This document shows positions 51,838 to 61,348 of a DNA stretch of 64,000 bases, one piece after another (positions within the stretch are counted from its first letter, which is position 1; each line of letters opens with the position of its first letter). This DNA comes from Oceanobacter sp. 1_MG-2023 (lineage in GTDB: Bacteria > Pseudomonadota > Gammaproteobacteria > Pseudomonadales > Oceanobacteraceae). The stretch covers positions 32,938-96,937 of the forward strand of contig NZ_JAUYWA010000013.1 of assembly GCF_030689025.1 (NCBI RefSeq). The letters run 5' to 3'. The notes below the pieces were generated by a model. That model searched no databases and had not been told where the DNA came from. It saw only the letters and a list, made by a program, of their open reading frames with translations. The translations under genes and the position numbers were made by a program.

Positions 51838-54057
51838 CTAGAGGGTGTCCTGGGGGTCCACATCCAGATGCCAGCGCACCTGGTGAAAGCCTTTTTGCTG
51901 GTGGAGAAAATCCACCAATGGATCGAGTACCGCATGCAGCCCTGTGCGTTCGTCACTCAGGAGCTGCAATTGTTGGCGAAAACGTCCGGCGCGGCGTTCC
52001 ATAATGGCCGGAAACGGCCCCACCAGGACCAGCGGGGTAATACTGGTCGAGTGCGCCCGGTGCTGGGCCGAGAGCGATTGCAGGAATTGTCGTGCCAGCT
52101 GCAACAGCTGCTCGGCCAGATGACGCTGGGGCGATTCCGCCCGTAACATGGCCATATGACTGTAAGGCGGCAACTGCCGTTGCTGGCGCTCCTGTAACAG
52201 CGCCAGCGCCAGTGCGTGATAACCGTCGTTGATCAACAGGTTTAATTGCGGATGGTCGGCGTACAGGGTCTGAATCCACACTTCGCCCGGATGCTCCGCT
52301 CGTCCGGCCCGGCCAGCCACTTGCAAGATCAGTTGTGCCGTGTGTTCCATACCCCGAAAGTCGGCACTGAATAAACCGGCATCGGCATCGAGTACCACCA
52401 CCATGGTCACCGCCGGGAAATGATGCCCCTTGGCCAGCATTTGAGTACCGATCAATAAGCGCTTGCCGGGGGAATGAATGTCCTCCAGCAACGCATCAAA
52501 GGCGTGTTTGTTACGGGCGGTATCGCGATCGACGCGGGTGATCGGCACCTGGGGGAATAACATCGACAGTTCGTCTTGCAGCCGTTCAGTGCCCTGACCC
52601 AGGGCTTGAATCTTGTCGCTGTGGCAGTTGGGGCAGAAGCGGGGCACCGCTTGCTGGAAATCACAATGATGGCAGTGCAAATGCGCTGGCGATTGATGCA
52701 GTGTTAGCCGGGCGTCGCAGCGAGGGCATTCTGCCAGCCAACCACATTCCTGACACGCCATCAGCGGGGCGTAACCGCGGCGGTTCACAAACACCAGCAC
52801 CTGGCGGTCAGCGTCCAGATGCTGCTGCATTTTGGCAATCACCGGTTGTGCCAGACCAAAGGTCAATGGTTGATGGAGGATGCTGTGCAAGGTCATGCCC
52901 GGCGGCTTGGCCTGACCGGCTCGCTGGGTCAGCTTCAGATGCTGGTAGCGGCCGCTGAGGGCATTGTGCAACGACTCCAGCGACGGAGTTGCCGATCCCA
53001 GTACAATGGGAATATTCGCTTGCTTGGCGCGCACCAAGGCAAAATCGCGGGCGGAATAGCGTACCCCATCTTGTTGCTTGAACGAGCTGTCGTGCTCTTC
53101 ATCGAGAATAATCAGCCCGAGCTCCGGCATCGGCGTAAAGACCGCCGAGCGCGTACCGATCAGAATACGCGCACTGCCGTCACGGCACTGACACCAGGCT
53201 TGCAGGCGTTCGCGGTCATTCAACCCTGAGTGTATCAATGCCACCGGCACATCAACCCGCTCCCGGAAGCGCTGCACGGTTTGTGGCGTCAGGCCGATTT
53301 CCGGCACCAGCACCAGCACCTGGCGGCCCTGTTGCAGTGTCTGTTTGAGGTGTTGCAAATACACTTCGGTCTTGCCGGAGCCGGTGATGCCTTCCAGCAA
53401 GCTGGCCCGGAATTGCTGCCGTGGTTGGTTCAGTTGTGTCAGGGCTTGCTGTTGCTCGTCGTTGAGAGGCAAGTCGTCGCGCCGACGTAAGGACGTGGCG
53501 GGTATGGGCAGGCGCTGTTGTGTTTCGATCAGCCCCAGTTGTGCCAGTCGGCGCAGCTGGGCCAGGGTAAACCCCTGGGCCGTCAGCTCGGTATGGGCCC
53601 ACACGGGCCGCTGTTGGAATAGCTGCCACAGCGCCTGCTGTTGCTTGCCGCGTAAAGACGGTGTTTCATCATGAGCGGTGGGGCATCGCGACCAGCTTTG
53701 TTCCAGCGCCTCTTGCAGGGCGCCGCCGCGCCGCAGCAATGCCGGTATCATCAGTTCCAGCACTTCCCCCAGACTGTGATGATAATAGCGCGCCAGCCAG
53801 CGCCCCAGAGCCAGCTGACTGGCATCCAGCAAGGGAGCATCATCGAGACGTTCGAGTAAGGGCTTGAGCCTGGCTGTTGGCACATCGGTGGTATGAGCGG
53901 TACCGACTACGACGGCGGTCAATAACTGCTGGCCAAAGTTAACCCGCACCCGCTGTCCGGGTTTCCAGGTGTCTTCCGGCTCACCGGCTGAAGGAAGATA
54001 GTCGAAACAGCGCCGCAAGGGCACGGGTACAGCGACCTGCACGACGTAAAAAGGCAT
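51838..54057 (-). CDS. priA: primosomal protein N' (replication restart helicase)
   Basis: A 739-residue SF2 helicase that reloads the replisome at stalled forks. The Walker A motif is GITGSGKTEVY, and the DEAH-type box is LDEEHDSSFKQQ. The eight zinc Cys occur in CQECGWLAECPRCDARL and HCHHCDFQQAVPRFCPNC. The N-terminal DNA-binding domain begins VAVPVPLRRCFDYLP. It is divergent from rpmE, as in E. coli and Pseudomonas. Confidence 0.97.
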   Translation of the reverse strand: MPFYVVQVAVPVPLRRCFDYLPSAGEPEDTWKPGQRVRVNFGQQLLTAVVVGTAHTTDVPTARLKPLLERLDDAPLLDASQLALGRWLARYYHHSLGEVLELMIPALLRRGGALQEALEQSWSRCPTAHDETPSLRGKQQQALWQLFQQRPVWAHTELTAQGFTLAQLRRLAQLGLIETQQRLPIPATSLRRRDDLPLNDEQQQALTQLNQPRQQFRASLLEGITGSGKTEVYLQHLKQTLQQGRQVLVLVPEIGLTPQTVQRFRERVDVPVALIHSGLNDRERLQAWCQCRDGSARILIGTRSAVFTPMPELGLIILDEEHDSSFKQQDGVRYSARDFALVRAKQANIPIVLGSATPSLESLHNALSGRYQHLKLTQRAGQAKPPGMTLHSILHQPLTFGLAQPVIAKMQQHLDADRQVLVFVNRRGYAPLMACQECGWLAECPRCDARLTLHQSPAHLHCHHCDFQQAVPRFCPNCHSDKIQALGQGTERLQDELSMLFPQVPITRVDRDTARNKHAFDALLEDIHSPGKRLLIGTQMLAKGHHFPAVTMVVVLDADAGLFSADFRGMEHTAQLILQVAGRAGRAEHPGEVWIQTLYADHPQLNLLINDGYHALALALLQERQQRQLPPYSHMAMLRAESPQRHLAEQLLQLARQFLQSLSAQHRAHSTSITPLVLVGPFPAIMERRAGRFRQQLQLLSDERTGLHAVLDPLVDFLHQQKGFHQVRWHLDVDPQDTL

Positions 54058-54066
54058 GAAAAGAAC

Positions 54067-54094
54067 TTGCTGGTAAAAGAGGCTCTGGTATTAT
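54067..54094 (+). promoter_or_regulatory. candidate rpmE promoter
   Basis: TTGCTG (54067-54072) is followed after 16 bp by TATTAT (54089-54094). It would give a leader of about 145 bases before rpmE. The L31 gene often has a leader, but no known regulatory motif is recognised here. Confidence 0.4.
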
Positions 54095-54245
54095 GCGCGT
54101 CCTTATTGTCTGTGCAAGGGGCTGATGTACGGTTTGGCACCGTCATTGGTTCATGGCGACAGCGAGAATTTGATGTTTTCTTAACAGTAGCGCGGTGCCT
54201 GTCCGATGGTCGGAAGGTGGCGGCGTGAAGACCCGAGGTGTTCCC

Positions 54246-54458
54246 ATGAAACAAGATATCCATCCTGAATACGCTGAACTGACAGCTACCTGCTCTTGTG
54301 GCAATGTTGTTAAAACTCGTTCCGCCAAGCCTGGCGAAATGTATCTGGACGTTTGCTCCGCTTGCCACCCTTTCTATACTGGCAAGCAGAAAACCGTGGA
54401 TACCGGTGGTCGTATTGATCGCTTCAACAAGCGTTTCGGTGGTTTTGGCAAGAAGTAA
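54246..54458 (+). CDS. rpmE: 50S ribosomal protein L31
   Basis: A 70-residue L31 of the zinc-binding (C+) type: the Cys ligands are in TCSCGN and [13 protein letters not shown]. The end [11 protein letters not shown] is typical. The ATG at 54246 (MKQDIHPEY) is preferred; upstream in-frame codons to 54195 encode nothing L31-like. A strong terminator follows at 54489-54513. Confidence 0.97.
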   Translation: MKQDIHPEYAELTATCSCGNVVKTRSAKPGEMYLDVCSACHPFYTGKQKTVDTGGRIDRFNKRFGGFGKK

Positions 54459-54488
54459 TCCCTGTTACTGCCAAAGTCCCGCAACACC

Positions 54489-54513
54489 AAAACCCGCTTC
54501 GGCGGGTTTTTTT
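54489..54513 (+). terminator. Rho-independent terminator of rpmE
   Basis: AAAACCCGC (54489-54497) pairs with GCGGGTTTT (54502-54510) around the stable TTCG tetraloop, with seven T residues from 54507. It lies 31 bp after the rpmE stop. Confidence 0.93.
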
Positions 54514-54651
54514 GGCCTGGGTTCTGGTTTTTGGGTTCTGGGTTGGGTTTGGAGAGAGTACGACGCCAGTAACAACAATAATGCCGACATCTATTAACAG
54601 GGTTAATCATGCCGGCATCGGGATAAACAGGTTAATGACGAATGGTATTGT

Positions 54652-56049
54652 TTAACTCATATCTGGCTCAAACAAGCCACGCTTCATATAAAATTTTACC
54701 CACACGGCAGCAATAATACTTAAAATCAGCAAAATCCCCCCCGTAATGCTATAGACCATTTGAGTCATTTCCGGTGCTGGTGAATTATTCAGAGCAACGT
54801 ACAGCATCGCGATGATACCCACAATCTGAGGTAGTGGATAAAACGGCGTACGATAAGGGCGTTCATGGTTTGGCATACGCTTGCGTAATACGATGACATT
54901 GATATGTGCCACGCTATAAGCCAATAACCAGCTGGTGGTGGCGGCAATAATCAGCATGATCAAGGAATCGATACCAAAGACAAAATAAGGAATCATTGTT
55001 AATCCCGCCATCATGACAATACCCACCCAAGGGGCATCAAAACGGTTATGCGCTTTTAATTGTGGGAAAGCCTGGCCTTCATCTGCCATACCTTTCAGCA
55101 TTCTTGGCACAGCCGCAAGAATTGTATTCATGGTGCTGCACGTGGCGGCCAGTGCCATGACGGTGGCAATAATCAAACCGCTTTGTCCGAATACGGCATT
55201 GGCATAATCGAGGAATGGCAGAGGAGAACCCAATAAAGTATCCAGGTCGAGATAAAGGCTGGCACCAAAAATAAAGGCAACAAAAATCGTAAAGATAAAA
55301 AACAATGACAAATGCATGGCCATAGGAATACTTTTCTTCGGATTTTTTACCTCACCAATCATTGGGCAAATAAATTCGACGCCCACCATGGTCCATAATG
55401 CCAACCCGATCAAGCCAATAAAGTTGCCATCGATAACCCCCGCCATACTCCAGTCAACCGTGGCACCTGTCAGTACCGGGTGTGGTTCAGAAGCACCGGT
55501 AATTGCCACCAGGCCGGTCAGGATCAATGCACTGACCAGAATAAATGCCAGAACATTTTGTACCCGGGCAAAGACATCCGTACCAATCAGGTTAGTAATA
55601 GTGAAAACCAGCAAAATAAGCAAGGGTACTAATTTTTCTGGTAATACACCGGGTAATAATTCTCCCAGCATGGCATCCACCAAAAACATTTCTACCGGTA
55701 ATGCCAATACGGCAACCACCACATAACCAGCAAATACAGAAACAATAGCCGGAAAATGCCCAATCGCTTTTTGGGTGTAAGTTGCCAGCGTTCCTTCTTG
55801 CGGAAACATCAAGGATAACTCGGCAAAACTCATGGCATTAAATTGCGCCAGTACCAAGGCCGCCACCATGGCAAAGATAAAGCTCAGGCCGCCAATGCCG
55901 AGCCCTTGCAGGGCAGAAATCATCGCTCCTTGAACAATCACCAGACCAATACAAATTGCCATCATGGTCAGCAGGCCAATATGGGTCTTTTTATTAGCCC
56001 CCGCCAGATCAATCGAGTTTGCCGTTGCTGTGTGTGCAGTACCGCTCAT
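54652..56049 (-). CDS. APC-superfamily amino-acid/amine permease
   Basis: A 465-residue transporter with about 12 membrane helices. The first helix contains the APC loop GLGIGGLSFIFAMV region after LVIVQGAMIS, and FAELSLMFPQEGTLATYTQKAIG resembles the PxEGGxYxY motif. It is the last gene of a minus-strand cluster (ornithine-cyclodeaminase-like dehydrogenase, Rid protein, FAD oxidoreductase, permease). It begins 38 bp after the FAD gene ends. Its DNA appears richer in A and T than its neighbours, which may indicate transfer. The likely job is uptake of the amine or amino acid oxidised by the cluster. Confidence 0.85.
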   Translation of the reverse strand: MSGTAHTATANSIDLAGANKKTHIGLLTMMAICIGLVIVQGAMISALQGLGIGGLSFIFAMVAALVLAQFNAMSFAELSLMFPQEGTLATYTQKAIGHFPAIVSVFAGYVVVAVLALPVEMFLVDAMLGELLPGVLPEKLVPLLILLVFTITNLIGTDVFARVQNVLAFILVSALILTGLVAITGASEPHPVLTGATVDWSMAGVIDGNFIGLIGLALWTMVGVEFICPMIGEVKNPKKSIPMAMHLSLFFIFTIFVAFIFGASLYLDLDTLLGSPLPFLDYANAVFGQSGLIIATVMALAATCSTMNTILAAVPRMLKGMADEGQAFPQLKAHNRFDAPWVGIVMMAGLTMIPYFVFGIDSLIMLIIAATTSWLLAYSVAHINVIVLRKRMPNHERPYRTPFYPLPQIVGIIAMLYVALNNSPAPEMTQMVYSITGGILLILSIIAAVWVKFYMKRGLFEPDMS

Positions 56050-56087
56050 ATTCTGTACCTCGTGTGAGTAAAACCGTTATCGGTATT

Positions 56088-57380
56088 TCAGAGTCGATCA
56101 AACCGGTAAGGGTCTGGGTCGATAATGGGAGAAGTATTGGCGACAAGGTCTGCTGCCAATTGCCCTGCTGCTGGCCCGGTACCAAATCCGTGCCCAGAAA
56201 ACCCGGTGGCGATCGTCAGGCCAGGAATGGCATGAACATGGTCGATCACCGGGTTTGAATCAGGTGTTACGTCAATCACGCCAGCCCAGGATTCTTCGAT
56301 TTGTGCCTGCTTGAAAACAGGCCAGGCGTCGGCAAGATTGGTTAGCGCCTCTTGATTGAGGGCAGGGTTGGCTGATGGATCCAGCGTACGAATTTTCTCA
56401 AGCGGAGAAGGGCGATCGGCTCCCCAGCGGCGTGCCAGGGCCAGGTCCTGCAGAAAAGCCCGGCCTAACGAGGTGCGCAAAAAACTGCGCTGGGCACGGA
56501 GCTGGCTGAGATAACGCCAGCCAATCAGCAGATGATCGAGGGTGATGGGAGCATCAAGTGCGCCTCGTTGGGTGATAATAAAACCGCCGCCGTCCTGTTT
56601 GCGGAAAGAAAAATCCGGGCCACCCACAGCAATATCGGTTGGCCCTGTCATCGGTGTGGTACGTAACACGGAACAAATCAACGGCAGCGTTGGCAGGGCA
56701 ATACCCTGATTACCGAGAAAACGCCGTGACCAGGCTCCGCCCGCCAACAACACCTGTTCACACCGGATTTCGCCTTTTTCGGTGACAACACCGCTGATTT
56801 TACCGGCCGACCTCACCAATGTTCGTACAGCACAGTGCTGGATCAGGGTTGCCCCTTTGGCGACGGCAGCCCTGGCAATGGCGCTGGTGGCAATCGCGGG
56901 TTCGGCCCGGCCGTCCGATGGCGTGTAAATACCGCCAACCCACTGACCCTGACCGTTAGGTACATGCTGATCGATGGCTTGTGGCGTCAGCAACTGAGAG
57001 TCCAGAGACAGGTCTTGCACTGAGCGTGACCAGGCTTCGTGCATCGCCATCTGTTCGTCGTTTTTGGCCAGAAACATAATGCCGGACTGGCGGTAGCCGA
57101 CCGACTGGCCGATACGCTCAGGCATCCCGGCCCACAGCCGGTCGGCCGCCTGTGCCAAGGGCACATCGGCGGCATGACGGCTGGTTTTGCGTATCCAGCC
57201 CAGGTTGCGTGATGATTGCTCGCCCGCGATATGGCCTTTTTCCAGCAGCACAACGGGGATGTTACGCTCTGCCAGCGTCAGTGCTGCGGTAACACCGACG
57301 ATGCCTCCACCAATAATGACCACCGTGGTGGCGTCAGGTAATTGATCTGTTGTGTGTACTGTTTCCAGTGTTTTGGTCAT
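56088..57380 (-). CDS. FAD-dependent amino-acid/amine oxidoreductase (DAO family)
   Basis: A 430-residue flavoprotein of the DAO/D-amino-acid dehydrogenase type. The FAD-binding Rossmann motif VVIIGGGIVGVTAALTLAE is near residue 20, followed by LLEKGHIAGEQSSRNLGW. The C-terminal FAD segment is PGLTIATGFSGHGFGTGPAAG. It would oxidise an amine or amino acid to an imine, which the Rid protein next to it could handle. It lies 47 bp after the Rid gene and 38 bp before the permease. Substrate unknown. Confidence 0.85.
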   Translation of the reverse strand: MTKTLETVHTTDQLPDATTVVIIGGGIVGVTAALTLAERNIPVVLLEKGHIAGEQSSRNLGWIRKTSRHAADVPLAQAADRLWAGMPERIGQSVGYRQSGIMFLAKNDEQMAMHEAWSRSVQDLSLDSQLLTPQAIDQHVPNGQGQWVGGIYTPSDGRAEPAIATSAIARAAVAKGATLIQHCAVRTLVRSAGKISGVVTEKGEIRCEQVLLAGGAWSRRFLGNQGIALPTLPLICSVLRTTPMTGPTDIAVGGPDFSFRKQDGGGFIITQRGALDAPITLDHLLIGWRYLSQLRAQRSFLRTSLGRAFLQDLALARRWGADRPSPLEKIRTLDPSANPALNQEALTNLADAWPVFKQAQIEESWAGVIDVTPDSNPVIDHVHAIPGLTIATGFSGHGFGTGPAAGQLAADLVANTSPIIDPDPYRFDRL

Positions 57381-57427
57381 AAGATTGCTGCCGACATCAA
57401 CGGGTTTGCGGGTATCGCCTGGAACGA

Positions 57428-57847
57428 TCAGGCGATGGACATTTCTTCTACGGTGGCTTGGGAAGCGCCGCGATAGGCGGTGACTTCCAGCTCCATCTTG
57501 TAGACGGTTGAACCAAGCGGTGGACAGGTCACCGTGGTGGCCGGATTGATGCCTTTGAACTTCTCGCCAACCAATCCCATCACCGCATGAACATCGGCCG
57601 GGTCCTGAATAAACACCCGTGAAAACACCACATCGGCGAGACAGGAATCCGCCGCTGCCAAGGCGGTTTCAATATTGCTGAACACCTGGTGCGTTTGCGC
57701 CAGCACGTCCTCTGGGATCTCTTTGGTGTGTGGATTACGGCCCGCAGTATTGGAAACGTAAATCCAGCGATCGACAGCAACGAGGCGGGAATAGCTGCCG
57801 ATTTCTTCGAATTTTGAGCCGGTTTTCAGTTTTAGAATCTGTGTCAT
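57428..57847 (-). CDS. RidA/YjgF-family protein without the catalytic Arg
   Basis: A 139-residue Rid-family protein. The core VSNTAGRNPHTKEIPEDV, VFSNIETALAAADS and VFSRVFIQDPADV are typical. In RidA the segment before the last strands is PARSC, with an Arg that binds the imine substrate; here it reads PATTVTC, so that Arg is absent. This places it in another Rid subfamily without proven imine deaminase activity. The ATG at 57847 (MTQILKLKTG) is preferred over 57868. The gene lies between the dehydrogenase and the FAD enzyme. Confidence 0.88.
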   Translation of the reverse strand: MTQILKLKTGSKFEEIGSYSRLVAVDRWIYVSNTAGRNPHTKEIPEDVLAQTHQVFSNIETALAAADSCLADVVFSRVFIQDPADVHAVMGLVGEKFKGINPATTVTCPPLGSTVYKMELEVTAYRGASQATVEEMSIA

Positions 57848-57918
57848 TGGGAATATCCAGGGTGTCAAATACAGTCATGCAGAGGAAATAACGGCGCCGG
57901 TCACGACGCCGGATGCTG

Positions 57919-59058
57919 CTAGCACAATTCAGGGCTATCCCAAAGATTCAGCTTGATGCCAATGCCTTGCTCAATTGCCGTGCGATAAATCACGGTGGCC
58001 CAGGCAACGTCTTCGACGGGCATGCCGCCAACCGATAAAATGATAATTTCTTCATCATTCGCCCGACCTGGAGTGGCTCCGGCGGTGATGGCTCCGAGGT
58101 CTTCGAGCTGATCCAGCGATAACTTGCCCTCGTCGACCATATCCATAAAACGGGCACCAATGATGGGAATATACTGGTGAGCCGGTTTTGGCACTTCTTC
58201 AAACCAGGCTTGATATAAACCGGTGTTATCCAGCACTTTACGGACATCGTTTGTTTCCATTGCATCATCGAGACGACAATACGCTGGCATCGAAAGGAAA
58301 CAGCCGGGTTTTACCCATTCTCTTTTGACTTCCGGATAACTGGACACATCACCGGTTTCGTTAGAATTGCAATAGGTTACGATATCGGAATCACGTACCA
58401 CCTCTTCAAGAGTATCGACAGTGGTAATCGTAGTAATTTGAGGGTAGGTTTCCTTAACCCAGCCAATAAAGCTATCGAGGCTTTTTTGCCCACGACCTTT
58501 TACCTTGATCGTGTCGATATCCGGGCAAGTGGCCATAAAGGCCGCAATAGACGTTTTACCCATAACGCCAGGCCCCAATAAACCCACCACTTTGGAATCT
58601 TTACGGGCAAGGTGGCGTGCACCAACACCAGGAACCGCACCGGTACGATAAGCCGATAGCAGGTTGGCCGACATATAAGCCATGGGAGCACCGGTATCGA
58701 TATCGTTCAGAATAAACATCAGAATTGAACGCGGCAGGCCTTTTTCACGGTTGGCAATATTGGAGCCATACCATTTCACTCCGCAAGTCTGGAACTCCCC
58801 ACCCAAATAAGCCGGCATGGCCATAAGACGACGATCGGCAGTAGGTTTTGGCATTGTCGGAAATGGAGATTCTTCGGGGAAGGTAATCATGGCACCGTGG
58901 GAATCACTATTCGGGCCAGCCATACGATAATCACCTTTATGTAACAAGGTGAACATGCTTTCCATTGTGTCGACACATTTTTCCATATCCATAACGCCGG
59001 CTTTGATCATGTCCGGCTCGGAAAGATAAATAAAATCGATTTTCGTATTCTCTGACAT
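57919..59058 (-). CDS. ornithine cyclodeaminase/mu-crystallin-family dehydrogenase
   Basis: A 379-residue NAD(P)-binding protein of the ornithine cyclodeaminase family. The Rossmann motif is VVGLLGPGVMGKTSI (about 172-186), preceded by MSANLLSAYRTGAVPG, and ended by AGATPGRANDEEIIILSVGG. It is longer than classical ornithine cyclodeaminase (about 350) and belongs to the long group that I recall as labelled tyramine oxidase subunit B in some annotations. The activity is not proved. It is the first gene of the minus-strand cluster, divergent from the AraC regulator. Confidence 0.85.
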   Translation of the reverse strand: MSENTKIDFIYLSEPDMIKAGVMDMEKCVDTMESMFTLLHKGDYRMAGPNSDSHGAMITFPEESPFPTMPKPTADRRLMAMPAYLGGEFQTCGVKWYGSNIANREKGLPRSILMFILNDIDTGAPMAYMSANLLSAYRTGAVPGVGARHLARKDSKVVGLLGPGVMGKTSIAAFMATCPDIDTIKVKGRGQKSLDSFIGWVKETYPQITTITTVDTLEEVVRDSDIVTYCNSNETGDVSSYPEVKREWVKPGCFLSMPAYCRLDDAMETNDVRKVLDNTGLYQAWFEEVPKPAHQYIPIIGARFMDMVDEGKLSLDQLEDLGAITAGATPGRANDEEIIILSVGGMPVEDVAWATVIYRTAIEQGIGIKLNLWDSPELC

Positions 59059-59310
59059 AACAGCACCTTGAATCTGGGAATGAGCACTTCTGTACTTTTA
59101 TTCAGCTGCCATACGCTCATCAGAATCAATAATGACGGGTCAAACTCATGAGCGAGACGGGCTGAGGAAAAATACGATCCTAGACGTCGAAAAATCATCC
59201 GTATTGAACTTTTGCGACATGGAATCAAGAAATATCCACTTCAAAAAATCTGGCACTGGCTTTGCTATGGATTGCGTATCTTCGAAATATCAAGCGAGCG
59301 AATCCAGGTT

Positions 59311-60144
59311 ATGTCACATACTTCCCTTGTTCATTGTCTTGCTGGAATTCGTTCCAAACAGCCTTGGTTGGTGCTTAATTCGGCCGAGAGATTTTATCTT
59401 TCAGGGTCTGACAATCCGCTCATTTCTCACTTTTACAGTTTTGAAGCCAAAGACTCCGTCGAAGCGACGTTTGCCATACCGGACGGTTGTGTTGATATAC
59501 TGTTTGACTGCGACAGCAGCCATCCCACCGCCGAAGTTTTTGGCACGCCGATGAAGGCCATCGACATCGACCTGAACAGCCATCACCGTTATTTTGGGGT
59601 GCGTTTTGTGTCCGGCACCATGCCGGATTTTCTGAACGTCTCGGCGGAAGAACTGATCGAGCAGCACTTTGCTTTTCAGGAGCTGGTTCCTGAGTCAAAT
59701 CAAGTGTTTGAAGCGATTGTTGGCAGCGCCAGTTTTGCCGAACAAATTGAAATCTTCGGGCGTTTTTGTGATGGCAAGGAGATGCGGAAATCATCCCGAT
59801 TGACGACCCAGGCGATCCGCAGTATTTGCGAAAGCCATGGCAGTATTCACATCAACGATCTGGAGGCATTGACCGGATATACCACGCGCTCACTGCAGCG
59901 GCAGTTCCGGGCCGATATGGGCATGTCACCCAAGGCATTCAGCCAGATTATCCGTTGCCAATCGGCGGTTTACGACATCAATCACAGTGATCAGGTAGCC
60001 TTTTCTGACTTGGCATCCGACCTCGGTTTCAGCGACCAATCCCACTTTTCCAGAGAATTCAAAAAACAGGTGAACACCACGCCTCTGGATTATCTGAAGC
60101 GGGTGAAGCACGAAACTTACCTGGAACGGATTCGCTATGTGTGA
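59311..60144 (+). CDS. AraC-family transcriptional regulator
   Basis: A 277-residue regulator. The N-terminal effector domain contains FAIPDGCVDILFD and FGVRFVSGTMPDFL, similar to the DUF6597-type AraC sensor. The C-terminal two helix-turn-helix units are INDLEALTGYTTRSLQRQF and FSDLASDLGFSDQSHFSREF. The ATG at 59311 is preferred to upstream in-frame ones. It is transcribed away from the amine-oxidation cluster with a 252-bp divergent region, so it probably controls that cluster in response to its substrate. Confidence 0.88.
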   Translation: MSHTSLVHCLAGIRSKQPWLVLNSAERFYLSGSDNPLISHFYSFEAKDSVEATFAIPDGCVDILFDCDSSHPTAEVFGTPMKAIDIDLNSHHRYFGVRFVSGTMPDFLNVSAEELIEQHFAFQELVPESNQVFEAIVGSASFAEQIEIFGRFCDGKEMRKSSRLTTQAIRSICESHGSIHINDLEALTGYTTRSLQRQFRADMGMSPKAFSQIIRCQSAVYDINHSDQVAFSDLASDLGFSDQSHFSREFKKQVNTTPLDYLKRVKHETYLERIRYV

Positions 60145-60292
60145 GCAATCAATGTTCACGGAACATAAATTTGCACTAATTCTGTGCTGAAACGGAGTGA
60201 TATACACCAGCCTGACGGGATTTAGTGGTTGGCCTGCATGAAGCAATTGGCTCAAATAACCACATTGACCCCAATAAACGCATGAGGCAGAG

Positions 60293-60940
60293 CTACCCGC
60301 GTTGGTCAGCCACAAAAGGATTGCTCTTGCGCTCATGACCAAAGGTTGAACGTGGGCCATGACCTGGGACAAATTCAATCTCATCCCCCAATGGGAACAA
60401 CTTGTCGCGAATAGAATGGATCAGATCGGCATGGTTTCCCTGCGGAAAGTCGGTGCGTCCAATCGAACCGTTAAACAGCACATCCCCGACCAACGCCAGC
60501 TGCTGCTCTGGTTGCACAAATACCACATGGCCCGGCGTATGACCCGGCGTATGAATCACCTCCAGCGTGACATCCCCAACCGTGACCTGATCACCGTCAC
60601 TGAGCCAGCGATCTGGAGTAAACATCTCAACATCCGGCAGACCAAACATTTGAGACTGCTGTGACAGCGCCTGAATCCAGAAATTATCCCTCTTGTGCGG
60701 CCCTTCGATCGGTAACTGGTAACGTTTGGCCAGCTCGGCCGTGCCACCGACATGATCGAGGTGAGCATGCGTCAGCAAGATTTTTTCCGGCTTGGCACCC
60801 ATGGCGTCGAGTTTGGCGACGATACGATCAATATCGCCACCAGGATCAACAATAGCCGCCTGATGCGTGGCTTCACACATCAGAATGGTGCAGTTTTGCT
60901 GAAAGGCGGTTACCGGCACGGTGGCAGTGATCAGGGCCAT
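60293..60940 (-). CDS. MBL-fold hydrolase, YcbL/glyoxalase II-like
   Basis: A 215-residue metallo-beta-lactamase-fold protein. Metal ligands are in LTHAHLDHVGGT (HxHxDH), HTPGHTPGHVVF, LVGDVLFNGSIGRTD and the final VPGHGP. This is the short YcbL type, a glyoxalase II relative lacking the C-terminal glutathione-binding domain. Substrate uncertain; hydroxyacylglutathione hydrolysis has been reported for relatives. It converges on the AraC gene. Confidence 0.88.
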   Translation of the reverse strand: MALITATVPVTAFQQNCTILMCEATHQAAIVDPGGDIDRIVAKLDAMGAKPEKILLTHAHLDHVGGTAELAKRYQLPIEGPHKRDNFWIQALSQQSQMFGLPDVEMFTPDRWLSDGDQVTVGDVTLEVIHTPGHTPGHVVFVQPEQQLALVGDVLFNGSIGRTDFPQGNHADLIHSIRDKLFPLGDEIEFVPGHGPRSTFGHERKSNPFVADQRG

Positions 60941-61204
60941 GGTGGTGTTCTCTCTGACTGGTTGTGATTCTGAAAATTATGATGATGCGGCTGTCGGCCG
61001 TGGTGGCCACTGTAGCAGAATTTTTTCAGCGTCGGCGTCTGCTTGTCGGTGCAGAAGGCATTGACGCTGATTCGACGCCGTTGTTCGTCTTCTCGCATGT
61101 CGAACCAGAAACCACCTGTTGGTGCCCTGTTTGATGCCTTGTTTGGTACCCGGAACCATTTGGAATCGTCATTTCTTCAACTGACCAAAACAGGCAGTGA
61201 CACA

Positions 61205-61348
61205 TCATGGCCGACAATACTGATTGTGGATTTCCCAGACAATGATTTTACGACCGCACAGGTCCATGATCAGGTACCGATACCAGTAGCGGTCCTTGAC
61301 CGTACTCGCACAAGAGCTGATATCCCAACGCCGCCCCTGATTCGGGGC
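61205..61348 (-). pseudogene. IS3-family transposase (OrfB) fragment
   Basis: Forty-seven codons on the minus strand read APNQGRRWDISS, then VKDRYWYRYLIMDL and CGRKIIVWEIH before a stop at 61205-61207. This is the rve/DDE core start of IS3-type transposases (PNQxWxxDIT, YLYLIxDLxSRKIVGWEVH), with the first catalytic Asp in WDI. The rest of the catalytic domain is missing after the stop, and upstream frames are broken. It is a dead relic. Confidence 0.75.
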
